NCBI GenBank assembly: GCA_029449245.1
Contig: JANATF010000001.1
Location: 4,278,001-4,342,000 of the forward strand
Length of the DNA stretch: 64,000 nt
Source of the DNA: Mortierella alpina
Taxonomy: Eukaryota > Mortierellomycota > Mortierellomycetes > Mortierellales > Mortierellaceae
Direction of reading: 5' to 3'
The notes under the pieces: generated by a model
The model's input: the letters and a program-made list of their open reading frames with translations, nothing else
Told to the model about the DNA's origin: nothing
Databases searched by the model: none
Program-made: the position numbers and the translations under genes
Shown: one piece after another, positions 11,023 to 23,500 of the stretch
How the letters are laid out: each line of letters opens with the position of its first letter
How positions within the stretch are numbered: the stretch's first letter is position 1

Positions 11023-13256
11023 TCATTCTGCAAAGCTAACACACCCTACCTTGATCGTACGATCCGCACATCCCGTCACTAAATACTGATCTGCAAGAGC
11101 CATGCCGTGGACAAAACCTAGAGAAGTAGGCATTGGGATAGAATGTTTAGAATGCCTGCGAACAAAGGTGGGTCCCATAAACATCAGGACAATGTGCTCC
11201 TTACTCTTGTGGCCCTTCAATGTTAGGTCGCACTGGAACCGTCGTGGATCCCAACGCTTGATGGTGTGATCAAAACTGGCACTGAACAAATGGCCTTGGC
11301 CATACTCCAGCTGCCACACCTCCCAGTTGTGGCCACTCAAAGTCCCGAGTTCCCGAGTTTCGTTCAAATCATACACATGGATCACGGCATCATAAGTGCT
11401 TCCAAACAGCATGCCATCACCCACAGCAACGTCCAGAACCTCGCTCGTCCCTCTGCGCACCGTCTTCAAGCACGTCCCTGTGGTCACGTCCCAGAGTTTG
11501 ATCGTCTTGTCCGAGGATCCAGTCACAAGTTGGTTTGCACTAGCCTCGGTCAGTGATGCAAGGCAGTTGACTCCGCCAGTATGTCCTTGGAAGGTGGCCA
11601 GGCACTCTAGCGTCTCAGTGTCCCACACTTTGATAGTTTTGTCCGAGGAGGCCGAGTACAAACGTCCCTGATCCACAACAAGTCCATACACCTTTGCGTT
11701 GTGATCCTGTATTGATTTCACTAGACAAGCGTCATCGTCCTCTTTGAGCCAGTCCCACACTTTGATCGTCCCGTCCGATCCTGCACTAAAGTAACGCTCT
11801 CCTGAGGGAACGACAGCCAGGCCCCAAACGGACATGGTGTGGCCCTTCGAATCCTTCAGAAGTTCGCCCGAGTTGACATCAAACACTTTAGTGCTCCCAT
11901 CATGCGCCCCCGCAAACACTCTGTCGTTGTTCACCGCCACGCTTGTTACTCCACAAGGGTGGATGGCGATCGTCTTGTGGCAGGTGATCTCATCGTGGGG
12001 GAACGTGGAAACAACTGTCCTCTTTGCTCCAGAAGACGACTCTCCACGCTGTTGTCCTTCTGTCTCGGTTACGGACGCTGTGCTACTGCTACCAGTACCA
12101 GCCTCGGGCGTAGAGACAACACCCTTTCCAGAGCGAATGATCCTTTGAAGTGTTTCGATTTCTTTGGACTGGTCCTAGAGATCCAAACAACAGTGATACA
12201 ATGAATTTTTAGCATACATTACTACATTACGTTTGCTGCAAGGGTGGATTCAAAACTTGGCTCAAGATTCCACGCGGTCAACTCACGGCCAACAAGGACT
12301 CCAATTTTTCAAACCGCTTGTTCGTAGAATCGATATAGCCTTTGAAGCGCTCGTAAACGCAGTTTTGAAGATGATCCTTTGAATCTCGTATGGTTCCTAT
12401 CATCCGATACATCAACATCATGTTTTCAAAAAGGTCAATATGATATGGGCGATTTCCTATAGTGCTTCATCCAGTGACAATGCAGCCTCCCGCACACCTT
12501 TGTAAGGACATCCAAGAGCCATGTTGGGGCATAGTTTGGGTGCATAAGAGCAGTACAGAACATGTCCATGCAACGCATCCTGGCGCACAATCTGAGGGCA
12601 GCCGTACTTCTTGTTGGTGCAATAGACCAGCAACTCCGATATCAGTCCAGAGAGAGCCAGATTTGGATGCAGATCTATTCAGTTCGAACAGCCATTAATA
12701 CTTTGACCACGTTGCATGCCACATGTGCAGAGGCACAGGCAGAGTGAGAGAAGGAGAACAAGAGCACTCGCCCCCTCCCTTGGTGTGTAGACCCACCCTC
12801 GACCTTGATCCGTGAACGACATAAGGGGCAGAAGGGCTCGATTTCGATGCTGTGGTAGATGCAAGATGCGCAGTAGGAGTGGTTGCAGCCGTTGGTGATG
12901 ACTGGATCTCTGCACACGTCCTGGCAGCTGCGGGGGCGCAAGGTGAATTTGAAAGACAAGACCTTTCGGGTCAGTAAAGCAAGACTAGGGGACGTCCACA
13001 GGTGCACGGGGATATGGGCATATGGGCATATGGGGACTCACACGGGACAGAGGATGGAGGGCGAAGGCGTGTGCAGAAACTCGACGTCTGCGTCGTCGGC
13101 CTCTTCAGGCTGCGGGACACGCTCCCCGTTCTCGCCAGAAGCAGCGCCCGCAGGCTCTGGCGAGGAGCGGGCAGAGGGGGTGTGGATTGAGGAGAACAGG
13201 TTGCAATGGGTGGCGGGGAGAAGGGCTGAGCAAGAGGAGGATGCAGAAGCTCTGGA
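11023..13256 (-). CDS. RING finger - TRAF-type zinc finger - WD40 protein (TRAF7-like layout)
   Basis: Confident exons, 5' to 3': 13256(uncertain)-13042, 12927-12797, 12674-12498, 12396-12287, 12174-11205 and 11117-11023. A C3HC4 RING (CPVCQDVCRDP, then CNHSYCASCIYH, then CPLC) is followed by TRAF-type zinc-finger sequence (YCTNKKYGCPQ, then DHLQNCVYERF), a short coiled coil (FEKLESLLA...DQSKEIETLQ) and seven WD repeats (for example SDKTIKLWDV), enough for a closed propeller. The last blade lacks its Trp and the protein stops soon after. This order matches TRAF7-type E3 ligases, so a ubiquitin ligase role is likely. The start codon was not found: the open frame of the first exon has no ATG after an in-frame stop at 13257-13259, so a 5' exon is missing from this model. 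Confidence 0.82.
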
Positions 13257-13644
13257 TCAACCAATGGGCTCTGCGGGCAGACAGGCAACAGACGCTGCGG
13301 GGGGAACGGTGGGAGGCAAGAGGAGGATGGAGGCGGATGGGATGGCGGAATGGAGGGATGGTGGCGCACGACCCTCGAAAAGCGGAAAAAGGGTCCAGAC
13401 GGGGTGGGGTGGCTTTTGGCAACCAACGGCGCGATCAGGCTGAGCAAGGTGCGCTCCGGCACACGACACACACGACAGCAGAAACGTGGATGATTCACGG
13501 CTTTATTCTACGATAGGGGCACATTACTATAAAATTACATTGTAAACACCGCGATAGCGACATGTTGCAGGACGCGGTGATAGGCATAGAGAGATGGAGG
13601 AAAAGAGTAAAGACGACGAGGTGCAGGTGCTGTGGATAAAGACA
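13257..13644. other. Spacer holding 5' end of RING-WD40 gene
   Basis: Between the PAS-GATA stop codon (13645) and the confident part of the RING-WD40 gene, both on the minus strand. It is C-rich on the minus strand and should hold the promoter and the missing first exon of the RING-WD40 gene. No unambiguous start exon could be chosen. Confidence 0.5.
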
Positions 13645-16600
13645 CTATGGATCATGGTAGAAAGAAGGGTGTGAGACTGCAACAGGAAACGGCGGTACTA
13701 GCCCGGAGCTTGAATACGACTGCGGGTAAGGATGGCCAATATGTGAGGCACCATGGTGCTGCTGCTGTTGGTGTTGCTGTTGCTGCTGCTGCTGCTGCTG
13801 CTGGTGCTGCTGCTGGAGGTGTTGTTGCTGGTGCTGGTGCTGGTGCTGAGCCAGGTGCGTATCATTTATAAGCGCTTGGCTGGCACCTGCTTGTGCTGCC
13901 TGAAGAGTCGAGTCAGCTGCCTGACCGTCGGATTCACTGGCCTTTTTTGAGGTGGCCTTGCCCGCCTTGGCCGTCTTGGCTCCCTTCGCCTTGGTGACCT
14001 TGCCCTCCAGTTGCTTCTGCGCCTGCCGATTCTGCCGCGCTACACTCCTCGAGTACCGGAGCCCACACGCATTGCACAGGTCCTTCTTTCCTGACTGTCC
14101 ACGACGCCACTCTGGAGAGTTGGTTGTCCCACAGCTCTCACACGCCTTTTCCTCCGTACTAATCCGCATCGTGTGTCCGCCATGACCATTGGACGACACC
14201 GCCATCGATCCAGAGTCACCTGTCGATTCAGTGTCCATACCAGACGCCGGAGGGGACGACGACGATGCAGATGATAAAGACTTTTTGCGGATGGCAGCAT
14301 CATGTGCTGGGTGTCGTGGCGATGTAGGCGCCTTTCGGGACTTGTAATCCTTGTCGCCTGCGTCTGACGTGTGTGCGCGCGGGTCTGTAGAGGACTTTTG
14401 TCGACGGTGGGATCCGCGATTGTCACTGGTCATCACTGACCGCTGAAACGAGGGGGATGATGGTGCAAGAGCATGGCCTACCATGGCCGCAATAGCAGGA
14501 TGGGGTGTGGAAGCATGCCATATAGACTGGATGTGAGCCTCGCTCGCGCCTATCGGCTGTCGGTTTCCTGCTAAACCTCGTCCCTTGTCGTAATCCCCAG
14601 CTTTGTAATCATTCAAGAAACTCAGCGATTCCTGCATTGCTTCTGGAAGTGGCAGATTGGACGGTGAAGACGAGGAAGAAGATGAGGCCGAGAGCCCTGA
14701 CTGCCTGGCATAAGGGTGGTAGAGGGTTGAGTGGGTGTCTCCGGATGGCCCACCATTATTCCTGATTGGGCCGGCGAGCGAGGGGTTCGGTGCCTGTCCC
14801 GAGGCCATTGGCATTTGACCTGTAACAGCATGCTTGAGGAACGGCGAGAGTGAAGGCAGCGACGGGATGACGAGGGGTGAATTCAGAGCCGATGAGGGTG
14901 ATCTATGGCTGCCTGAAAGCCCGAATAGGTTGGATCCTGAGGGCTGTGTTGATGACAGGAAGCCCAGACCCGACAGATGCTCGTTCGACGACCCTCCTTC
15001 GAGACCCGATCCAATGAGGCGAGATCCAGGTGAGGATGAGACAAGGTGAGAGCCCTGGGACGCCGATGTGGACGGTGTTGGAGATGCCATTGTAGGCCAG
15101 GAACTGGCAGGGCTTGAGGGCGAGGTCTGGAAGCAGGCAAAAATGATGTGTCCGTATGGAATAAACACTGACTCGACTTGGTACGAAGGCACTGGCCCGG
15201 TGGCGCCGAGGCCTGGAAGAGCATGCTTGGAGCAGAAGCGCTTCAGACAGGTAGTGTTATCGAGCGCATCGGTCGGGATGTGATGTGACTTTACAATTTG
15301 GGTATAGAGGTCAGGGTTGTAGGCCATTGCACTCGATTCGGAGGGGTTGCCGGGTTCTGGCCACGTCAGCAGCAAATTGCGGTTGTGCGAGTCGTAAAGC
15401 TGAAAGATGCGTTTTGTCCTGTTGTCAGCGCTCTGTCGGCGAGGGCTGGAGGGCGAGGAGCCAGCAGCCGAGTCCTGGCCAGAGTGTGCTGGCGATTCCT
15501 GGTCTTCCGATAAAGTGCTTTTGGTGCTGACAAAGTCCTGCAGGTGGCTCATAATCTCGGGCGCCAGGGTCTATGTATTCGAAATTCGAACGGATATGAG
15601 TCAACGTTGGTTTTCATAGAACAAAAACAGACGACCCCCATGCTATGCACGCTGAACGATGGACCTACCGGAAGAGATTCTTTGGATTCACCACAGATGC
15701 CATTCGACCAAAAGCCTTTGTACAGACCCTCTATCAGGGAGAGAACATACATGAAAAACGGTCAGTGCTCGCTCTTGCTATGTTGCTTGGATACTTTTGC
15801 AACCGATCTGGAGGGGGTGGTGAAATGATAAACTTACGACCATCGATGTGAAAGAAGCCGAGGACGACTTCGTCGCTGACAACGTTCATCACCACATCGA
15901 GAATCATAAAATCATCCTCTTCTCCGTTTTGGAATATGTCTTCATAGTCGGGACAGCCCTCCTCGGGTGCTGGCTCGTCCGATGGCCCGTCCGATGGCTC
16001 GTCCGATGGCTCCATTGTTCCTGTGAGAGTCGAGGGTCCCTTGGTCTGCAATGAAGACGAGGCATCCTCGGACGGCATCCCAGTGCCATTAGTCTGCAGG
16101 CCGTTGCGGCCCAATCCCCTAGAGGACATTCCTCCTTCCGTCGCTGCTTCTTGCAGGGCGGCAGCCGTGACCTCGGCGGGAACGGTTGTGTGTGGCTGAC
16201 GGGCATGTCTGCGCTGTTGCCATTCGGGACAGACGTTTTTGAACCGGCAGCTATGAAGGTGTACAGAGGGAGACGGCAGTTTGGTTAATTACGGCAGGCA
16301 CCATGGCCTGAGGCAGCTGCATGAGGTATTACGGGCAATAAGAAGAGAGGAACAATGGACAAAAAGGAGACATGGCCACCGTGCAGGGCAGACTCGATGT
16401 GGAGGGAAAAAGGGCAAACCAGGGGGTGGAGTTGAGCACAATGAGCGGACAGAGTAGACAGAGTAGACAGAGGGACGGGGATAACATAAGCAAGCTCAAT
16501 ATATGAGGAAGGGAATATGAGTAAACAAGAAAGAAGAGCAGGGAGAGGTTGCGCGCGTGTGTCCTTACCGAGTGACGCTGCCATAGAGGTTGTGGACGTC

Positions 16601-16894
16601 CATGAAGGCATTCAGGTCCTTGCGGGCGAGCTTGGCCTCGTCGGGATGGATGTAGTCAAAGAACGACTGGCCGAGCAGCTGCTTGTACTTTGCCGAGACA
16701 GCTCGCTGGACGGACGAGGAGAGGTAGATGAACCGAAGGTCGCCATAGGTCATCAAGGCCCAGAAGCAGTGCACCGGCTCATGGGGCTGCTGTTGCTGCT
16801 GCTGCTGCTGCTGTGGGGAGGGCTGGTTCTGCTGCGGTGGATGGTGCGGTTGCGGTTGGTGATCGGGCTTGTGCATCGGATGGTTGCTCTCCAT
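13645..16894 (-). CDS. PAS-GATA zinc-finger transcription factor (white-collar-like)
   Basis: Four exons, 5' to 3': 16894-16569, 16250-15838, 15730-15669 and 15570-13645, giving 908 aa. After a Pro/Gln-rich start, a PAS domain spans roughly residues 40-115 (FIYLSSSVQRAV, then FFDYIHPDEAKLARKDL, GSVTRCRF). A second conserved block carries VESVFIPYGHIIFACF. Residues about 744-769 form a GATA finger: CESC, an 18-residue loop, CNAC. The C terminus has a long polyglutamine/histidine run. The flavin-binding LOV motif GRNCRFLQ is not visible, so if this belongs to the light-response system it would be a WC-2/partner type rather than the photoreceptor. It acts in the nucleus on GATA sites. The assignment to WC-2 rather than another PAS-GATA family is uncertain. 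Confidence 0.85.
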
Positions 16895-17637
16895 TGGGAG
16901 GCGTGGGACAGATGTCGAAGGATGGATAGGAGGGCGTCTGGCGGTTGCAGAGCAAAGAGGAAAGAGGAAAAAGGAAAGAGGGGAATGGGAAATAGGGACA
17001 GGGGCCACGCTCTCGCAGGCCTTGTAGTCCAGGCTCGATAATTGAGCTGGTGCGACGTATCTCGTTGGAAGTTCTTGTTTTTTGTGCCGGTGTAGCACTC
17101 GACTGGTCAACGGCAGGCAAGACCCAGGCGCAGGTGCAAAGGCAATGAAGAAGAGGCAGAAGAGGAGGAAGAGGATGACGCAGAGGGGAGTGCTCGCAAA
17201 GGCAGGAGGTGTGATGGAGAGAGCGAAGGTGTGATGGAGAAGGCGGGGCTGGCCACAAGCAACGAGAGGCAGCGAAGGTTGTGGAGAAGAGCGGTGAGTG
17301 GGGGGAGAGAGAATGGAAGCAAAGGAATGAAGAGCAAACGAAAGGAATTGCGAAGACGCTGACAAAAAAAATCTGTGGGGGTTCTAACGCTGTGTCCTTA
17401 TGCAGCCCGAACATCGAGCCGGCAAGTGGCTCAAGAAAACCTCATATCTTCGACATGTCCTTGCCATCGCCGTCTTTTATTCTTCTAGTCGCCTGTACAC
17501 CTTGCTTGTCTGCGACCCGGGACCCCCAATGAAAACCTATTTCCTCCAACCGATCTACTCTCGCTCGCTTTGCTTGCTTGCTTTTCTTTCTTTCTTCCTT
17601 TCCTCCTTTCATTTCTCGCGCTCTCAGGCGCTCTCGC
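16895..17637. other. Intergenic, promoter of PAS-GATA gene
   Basis: About 740 bp between two minus-strand genes: the 3' end of the subtilase and the start of the PAS-GATA factor. It is purine-rich on the plus strand with GA-type tracts. No coding exon with a recognisable protein was found. Confidence 0.55.
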
Positions 17638-19593
17638 TTAGCGGTGGTGGTGATGGCGGCCAGCGTTGCGGTCGTTTTCATCGCCCATCTTCTTGACTTT
17701 TTTCCTCGTATTGACCTTGGCATCAGTTGCCTGCCCCTCATCCAATGCCACAAGGTCATCCTGTGGCTGGGCCGAGAAAGTGGCACTAATGTCCTCCAGC
17801 TTGTTGTAGAGCAGGTTTTTTGTCGTCTGGGCCTCGTTCGACATCACTCCGCCGATAATGCCTTTGGTCGACATGCGAACCAGGTCATCGTAGAGACCCT
17901 GTGCACTGCTATAAGTGTTTCCTGCTCCTAAGAACAAGGCTGCTACTCCTGCCACATGTGGTGCGGCCATGCTGTCGCGAGACATATTTGTATTCAGGAG
18001 AGGGTGTCAGAAACATGCTTGAACCCCCGCCGATTTAACCAACAGGATAGGAGTGGTATTACCTGGTGCCATCGAGAATGTGAGCAGATGTAGGCGATCG
18101 AATCCAGTTCGAAATGATGCCTGATCCTGGCGCAAAGATGTTGACGCACTGACCAGTGCAGCTGTACCATCCCACTCTATCGGACTGGTCGGATCCTCCG
18201 ACTGCAAATGCCTCCTTGACTCCTGCAGGCGAGTACTGGCATGCATCATCGCCAGTGTTTCCGGCAGCGACAAAGAATGGGAGTCTGTACTGGGTTACAG
18301 CGACTCTGACAGCGTCGTTCACTGGCCGAGATATCTGTCCTCCCAGGGACATGTTGATAACCTTTTTAAGATTCGGGTTGCTGGAGGCGTGTTTGATCAT
18401 GAAGTTAATTCCTGCCATGACCTGAGATGTGGATCCCTGACCCTCGGCATCCAGCACCTTGATCGCCTGAATTCGGGCAGACTTGGCTACGCCGTACCGC
18501 CGTCCTGCCACTATACCAGCCACATGTGTTCCTAAATTCGATATTTACACAGGCATTACAAGCGTGTCCAGGTTTGCATATCGCGATTCCTTTTTGTAAA
18601 GTCAAGTCTTTCCTCCTGCATTCCTACCATGACCACAAGTGTCAGTGTCCCTCTCGTTAGACACAAAATTGGCGAGATTGAACGCCCGGCCGCCAAAGTC
18701 TGAGTGTTCAGCATACACTCCAGAGTCGATAATATAAACGTCCACATCGGCTCTGTGAGGAAGAGGCAGAAGCAGGAGCAGTGATCAGCGAAAGGCAAGA
18801 CAAGTAGGTGTGATGAAGAGTCCTAAATAAAAAGAGAGAGTGAGAGATGGCGGTGTTGTATCCTTACCCCGCGGATGACATGTAGCTGTAGTCCTTTGCA
18901 AGGTTGCGCTCTCTCTCGGCGATCCTAGTCAAGCCCCAGCTGGGTGATTTAAGCGAAAAGTACTGGAGGTTGACGTAGCGGCCATTGACAACTGCGTTTG
19001 TATCAAAGTCCGAGGCATCTGTGGAGGAGGTCGCCTCTGGGACCGATGCTTCCTGGTTGGCATCCAACGCGGCCGAGTCTTCGTGTGTGTCCAAAATGGC
19101 TCCGCTCTCCTGGTCGACTCCCCAGGCCCACATGAGGGTGTCCTCTTCGACGTATTCGACGTCCTCGTGGGTCTCGAGCTCCTTGACAAACTCGGGCGAG
19201 AACTGGCCGGCATACCCCTTCCAGGTGCCAAAGTCATACTCATGGTCGACTTGGTTAGGCACAGGCTCCTGCTCGAGTTTCTGCTGTCCAGGTTGGTCCC
19301 ATTGAGCTAGCTGCAGTCGGTTACGCTCAGCAACTCGAGAGTGTAGGTTGACTATGCGCGTTCGTAAACAGCAGGGGTACAGAGGAGGAGAGCAGAGAAG
19401 GGTCAGAGTATAGAGGGTCAGAGATAGAGGGAGGGAGAGAGGCAGACAGACGGTGGAGAGTGTTCGTGAGGCCGAGCGGTGCAGAGAGGAAGAAAGAAAG
19501 AGGGGGAGGGGGAAAGAAAGAGGCAAAAGCATAAAAAAAAAGTCAGACATAGGAGACATAGGGGGGTCCTTCTCCTATAGCATTCCTCCAGCA

Positions 19594-19626
<33 letters not shown>

Positions 19627-20103
19627 TCGCACTGATTATCCGACAGAGGACTGACCAGAGGAGAAATCGGCGCCATTCTTGAGGCGCACAATGTACTTGT
19701 GCGGCAGAACCGCACCGCGTTGGCGCCCTCGGGGTCCACTGTGAGAGCGTGTCTGGCCATCAGCTGTCGTCCTCATGCCCGGCCCAATGTTGACCACCTC
19801 CTGTCGCCCATCGTCATCGTATCCTCGTGTAGACTTCTTGGATGGATCCACCACATAGTAGAGTGCAGGATCGTCTTCTGTCGTTTCATCATCGTTGCTC
19901 GTGTCCTCCTGGGCTGCACCCGCGGGCACAGAGTCTGGAGAGTGATCCTGAGGTTGTTGTTCGGCCGCAACTGCAGCTTCTAAATCGCCTGGGACGCCGA
20001 GAACAGCCTGGTTGGCTTGGCTGCCTTGGCTGCCTGGCACTTCCGCCGCTAGAACAATGCTGGCTACAGCAATGCTGAGCAGCAGGATCAAGTGAGGTCT
20101 CAT
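17638..20103 (-). CDS. Secreted subtilisin-like serine protease (S8, proteinase K type)
   Basis: Five exons, 5' to 3': 20103-19656, 19351-18868, 18752-18628, 18531-18063 and 17971-17638, giving 619 aa. A signal peptide (MRPHLILLLSIAVASIVLAA) is followed by a long acidic pro-region with an I9-type inhibitor (LPHKYIVRLKNG, ending VEYVEEDTLMWAW). The catalytic triad is complete: Asp about 320 (IIDSGV), His about 352 (CGHGTHVAG) and Ser about 509 (GTSMAAPHVAG). The oxyanion region VAAGNTGDDACQYSPA is present. Two introns fall beside the active-site His and Ser codons. The tail is Lys/His-rich and ends RHHHHR, which is unusual. The pro-region carries a Ser/Asp/Glu-rich insert of roughly 45 residues before the mature enzyme. 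Likely a secreted nutritional protease. A (CA)n repeat sits in intron 1. Confidence 0.94.
19592..19614. repeat. (CA)n microsatellite in subtilase intron 1
   Basis: About eleven CA units inside the first intron of the subtilase, read as (GT)n on the coding strand. Confidence 0.9.
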
Positions 20104-20576
20104 TGTCTGAGGTTGTTTACAATGTTGAAAAGGCGAGCGCAGTTTTCAAATCAAGGTGAAAATGGGCAAGGCGTGGGTTGGTTCACAAGGAAGTAAATGA
20201 CTACAGCGAAAGGAAAAGGTGCTACGGACGAAATGCTGGGGAAGAAGGGAGAAGAGTGGACGCTAAAGGCTCAGGAGCTTTCAAGGATTTCTGGAATGTG
20301 AACAGGGTGCCTTGAACACCATAGATATTTCTTGTGCTTCCTTTGGAGTTGGATATGTGCCACAGTGTAATAATGAGGGTGACCACAAAATCAACTCTAA
20401 TGCAGTGCTGCTTCCTTTGCAAGCACACTAGAGTCCGTGCACCTTCCTCAGCAAACTCCGCCGTCGTCTCATCTGTTGCAAAAGTGAATATTATTTAGCG
20501 AAGCTATGTAGAAATGTATACATTCTTTCCCTGCCGTCTCCCACCTCTCGTGTAGCCGATCGATCTGAGCGGCAAG
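20104..20576. other. Intergenic, promoter of subtilase
   Basis: Spacer between the RasGAP stop codon and the subtilase start codon, both minus strand. No protein-like frame of note. Confidence 0.55.
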
Positions 20577-23500
20577 CTAGCGTTTGATGAACGTCTTTGT
20601 GAGCAACGCCAAGACCTTGTTGACGTTGAAATGAACGTACTCAAGATCCAGAAGCTGGACCTGATCTTGTTGCTATTGCAATGAATGATACACCATGTCA
20701 GATCTTGTACCGTAGCGGTCTCACAGGTATACATACACACGCAAAAAAAAAAAATATACCTTCTCCAGTAGATCGTCCAACTTCAAGTCCATTTCCAAGA
20801 TGGCCTTGTCGCGGCCCTTATAGTGCAGCGCAATGATGAAAGTTCCAGGAATGGGCGACGTGATGTTAAAGAAGATGTTACTCCGCCTAAAATTCAAAGA
20901 AGAAAAAGAGAGAGGGGAACAGAAAGATATGAGTATCATCCAGCCATGAGCGATGGAGAGGCTGCTAGTTTCCGACAAGGTGTCGTTACCTGTTCTCGGG
21001 CACGTTGCTTTCCGCAATAACGCCGTCCTTTTCCAGCTGGTGGTGAGTGAACTTGAAGGGTCCCAGGACCTGCTGCTTTCCCTTCTTGGCCTCTTTACCG
21101 CCAACCGTCACGACGCCAACTCCCGAGCCTTGTCCAGGACTGTTGCCACCTCCACTTTGCATGCGCACGTTCTGCAAGTAGGCCTTATAAGAGTCCAGCT
21201 GACTTCTCAGGTAGTTGTTATGGTCTCCGATCGTCTTGTATACACTCTCCAAACTGGCCGCCTCCTCGTTCACCTTTTCCCGCAGATTGCCCAAATGCCT
21301 GAGTTCTTCAGTGACCTCCTCTGTCATGAATGTAAAGTGGTCGTCCACCACACTCAATGCCTCGAGCTCTATTAGCATCTCCTTAACCTTGATGCCCTTC
21401 CGGACTAGGATGGCATCTTTAGTTGTGGCTGCAGTCTCTGCGATCTTCATCAGATCCAGTGGTCTCTTGTCGGCAACACCCGGGATCGAGCGGATGAGCT
21501 GTACCAGAATCGATTTGGTCTCCATATACATAATGTCGGCTTGCGTGATATTGGTCTCTTGCAAGAATGTTGAATGAAGGTCCTGAATAGGCGTCTCCCA
21601 ACGGCTGAAGAGTGGCAACACAATCGTTTTGTTCTCCTTGCGAGGCACTTGGGCGGGTGCACCCCCAAGTTCGTTGAGACATATTCTTAGGTGGTTCTTC
21701 TCCTGAGGCGCCAAAGCATCCCGGTGTTGCGACAATAGCTGATGAGTATTGAACAACTCGTTGAGGGTGATGTGGAGGTTGATCTCCTTCTTCGAGAGTG
21801 CCATGTACTGGTCCATCTGTGCACCAAAGAATCGCAACAAAACATGTCAGTTAGAAGCAATATAGAAAAATCGAGCGAAAGAGGGTAGGGCTCGTCAAAT
21901 TTACCTCCAAACTCTCATAAAAGTCGCCGACTTCGCAGAGATCGTTCAAGAACTTGTTTATCCTGGCCTTGTTGTTCTCCACAAACGGGTTCAATGTCAT
22001 CATGTACGCTTCCTTGGCATATGAAGGCTTGTTAGCAAGATTTTGGAGCAACTTGGCAATCTAGATAGTAGGTGATCCAACGTTACAACAGGGTCAGTCC
22101 ATGTAGTATAATGAGGGTAGACTCTCTAGTCAGAAAAAAAACACGCCATGAAAGATGGTATGCAAGTACAAACCAGAGTCAAGGTTCTTCTCGGGTGTTT
22201 GCTCGGGAGACCATCCACAAGCATGTATGCCTGGGGAGTGACAATGGCGGGATTGATAAAGCGCAAAAAGAAGAATCCTCCGATCAGAGAGCAGATGGAG
22301 AAGTCGGTCGCATCTGGATACTTTCGCTGTAAACAGGGCAGAGAGGGAAACCTCGAGTTAGGGGAAGGTTCATTGAGCAAATGAGCTTTATCACGCAGTT
22401 TGATTCATCAGCATACTTTACCTTTGTCAAACTACGAATCTGCTTGCAGATCCATCGGATTCCATAGGGGACTTGATCCAGAGACTCGAGGATGGTGTCC
22501 AAGAACGAGTTTGCGATTTCCATGACCATGCTGAAGCGAGGCGCGATGATGGCCTGCACGTCAGCATTAGCGGCTGCGGTCTCGGGAGGCACACCGCGAG
22601 GCAGATGGGCTGGCAAGGATCCAGTGTTCTCCTCAATCTGATTGATCATTTGCTCGTAGACCTTGAGGGGGTTCACCTCGAGGTTCAACTCCTTGTGCTC
22701 AATTAGACTGTTAATTCTCTCCGAAAGGACCGTCTTCAGATAACTCTGACCTGGTCCACGACGGGTGTAGGTCGTCATCATTCGAGAGACGGGGGTGTTG
22801 GCGCGGAGGAGCGAGCCAAACTCGGTCGCTGTCTCGAACTGAGCAGATAGCACGGACTAGAAAGAGAAAATTGGAGCGTGACATCCAAGAATGCATTAGA
22901 CTTTAGGTTGCAGGAGGTGCACATTTTACACATCACGCGTTGCTGCGCTCCTATGGGCTGTGTGCAACATGCATTAACGGCATCGGTGGGCTGCATCAAC
23001 TTGGACGCGTTTGGGCGTACCTGGAACATGGTCAGCAGTAAATGCTCCTCTCGCGACTCGTATTGGTTTCCATAGAGTGTGAACATGACGGTTTGCAACA
23101 GCGTGTCGATTTCGGTCAGCGAGACTAGTCGGCAGAGGGTTGCGATGTGTCGAGGCTCTGTCTGAAGCAGGAAGAACAGGTTGCCGTACGACTGCAGTCT
23201 TCGGTCATCAGGGAACAAGCCATCAGACGAGTCTGCTTCCTCCAGATGCTCTGCAACCTCCCGTTGCTGTAGTTGGCGGACATTTTGAGGCACATGAAGA
23301 GACGCGGACAGGCAACGAGATTGAGAGGAAGAACAAGACGAGAGAGAAAGAGAGTAGAGCAAAACATGTTAGTTAGACTGACTGACTGCTGTTGGTATTC
23401 ATGTATTCAGGCCAGGGACAAAGCTAGTAATCGATGATAAGCGTGGCAGAGCATAAAAGAAAGGTGGCGAATGGCAAACTTGCCTCTGCAATGGCCATCC

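Noticed and set aside
12883-13516. Several long plus-strand frames opposite the RING gene
   Set aside because: GC-rich shadow frames. The minus-strand RING and zinc-finger residues fix the true strand.
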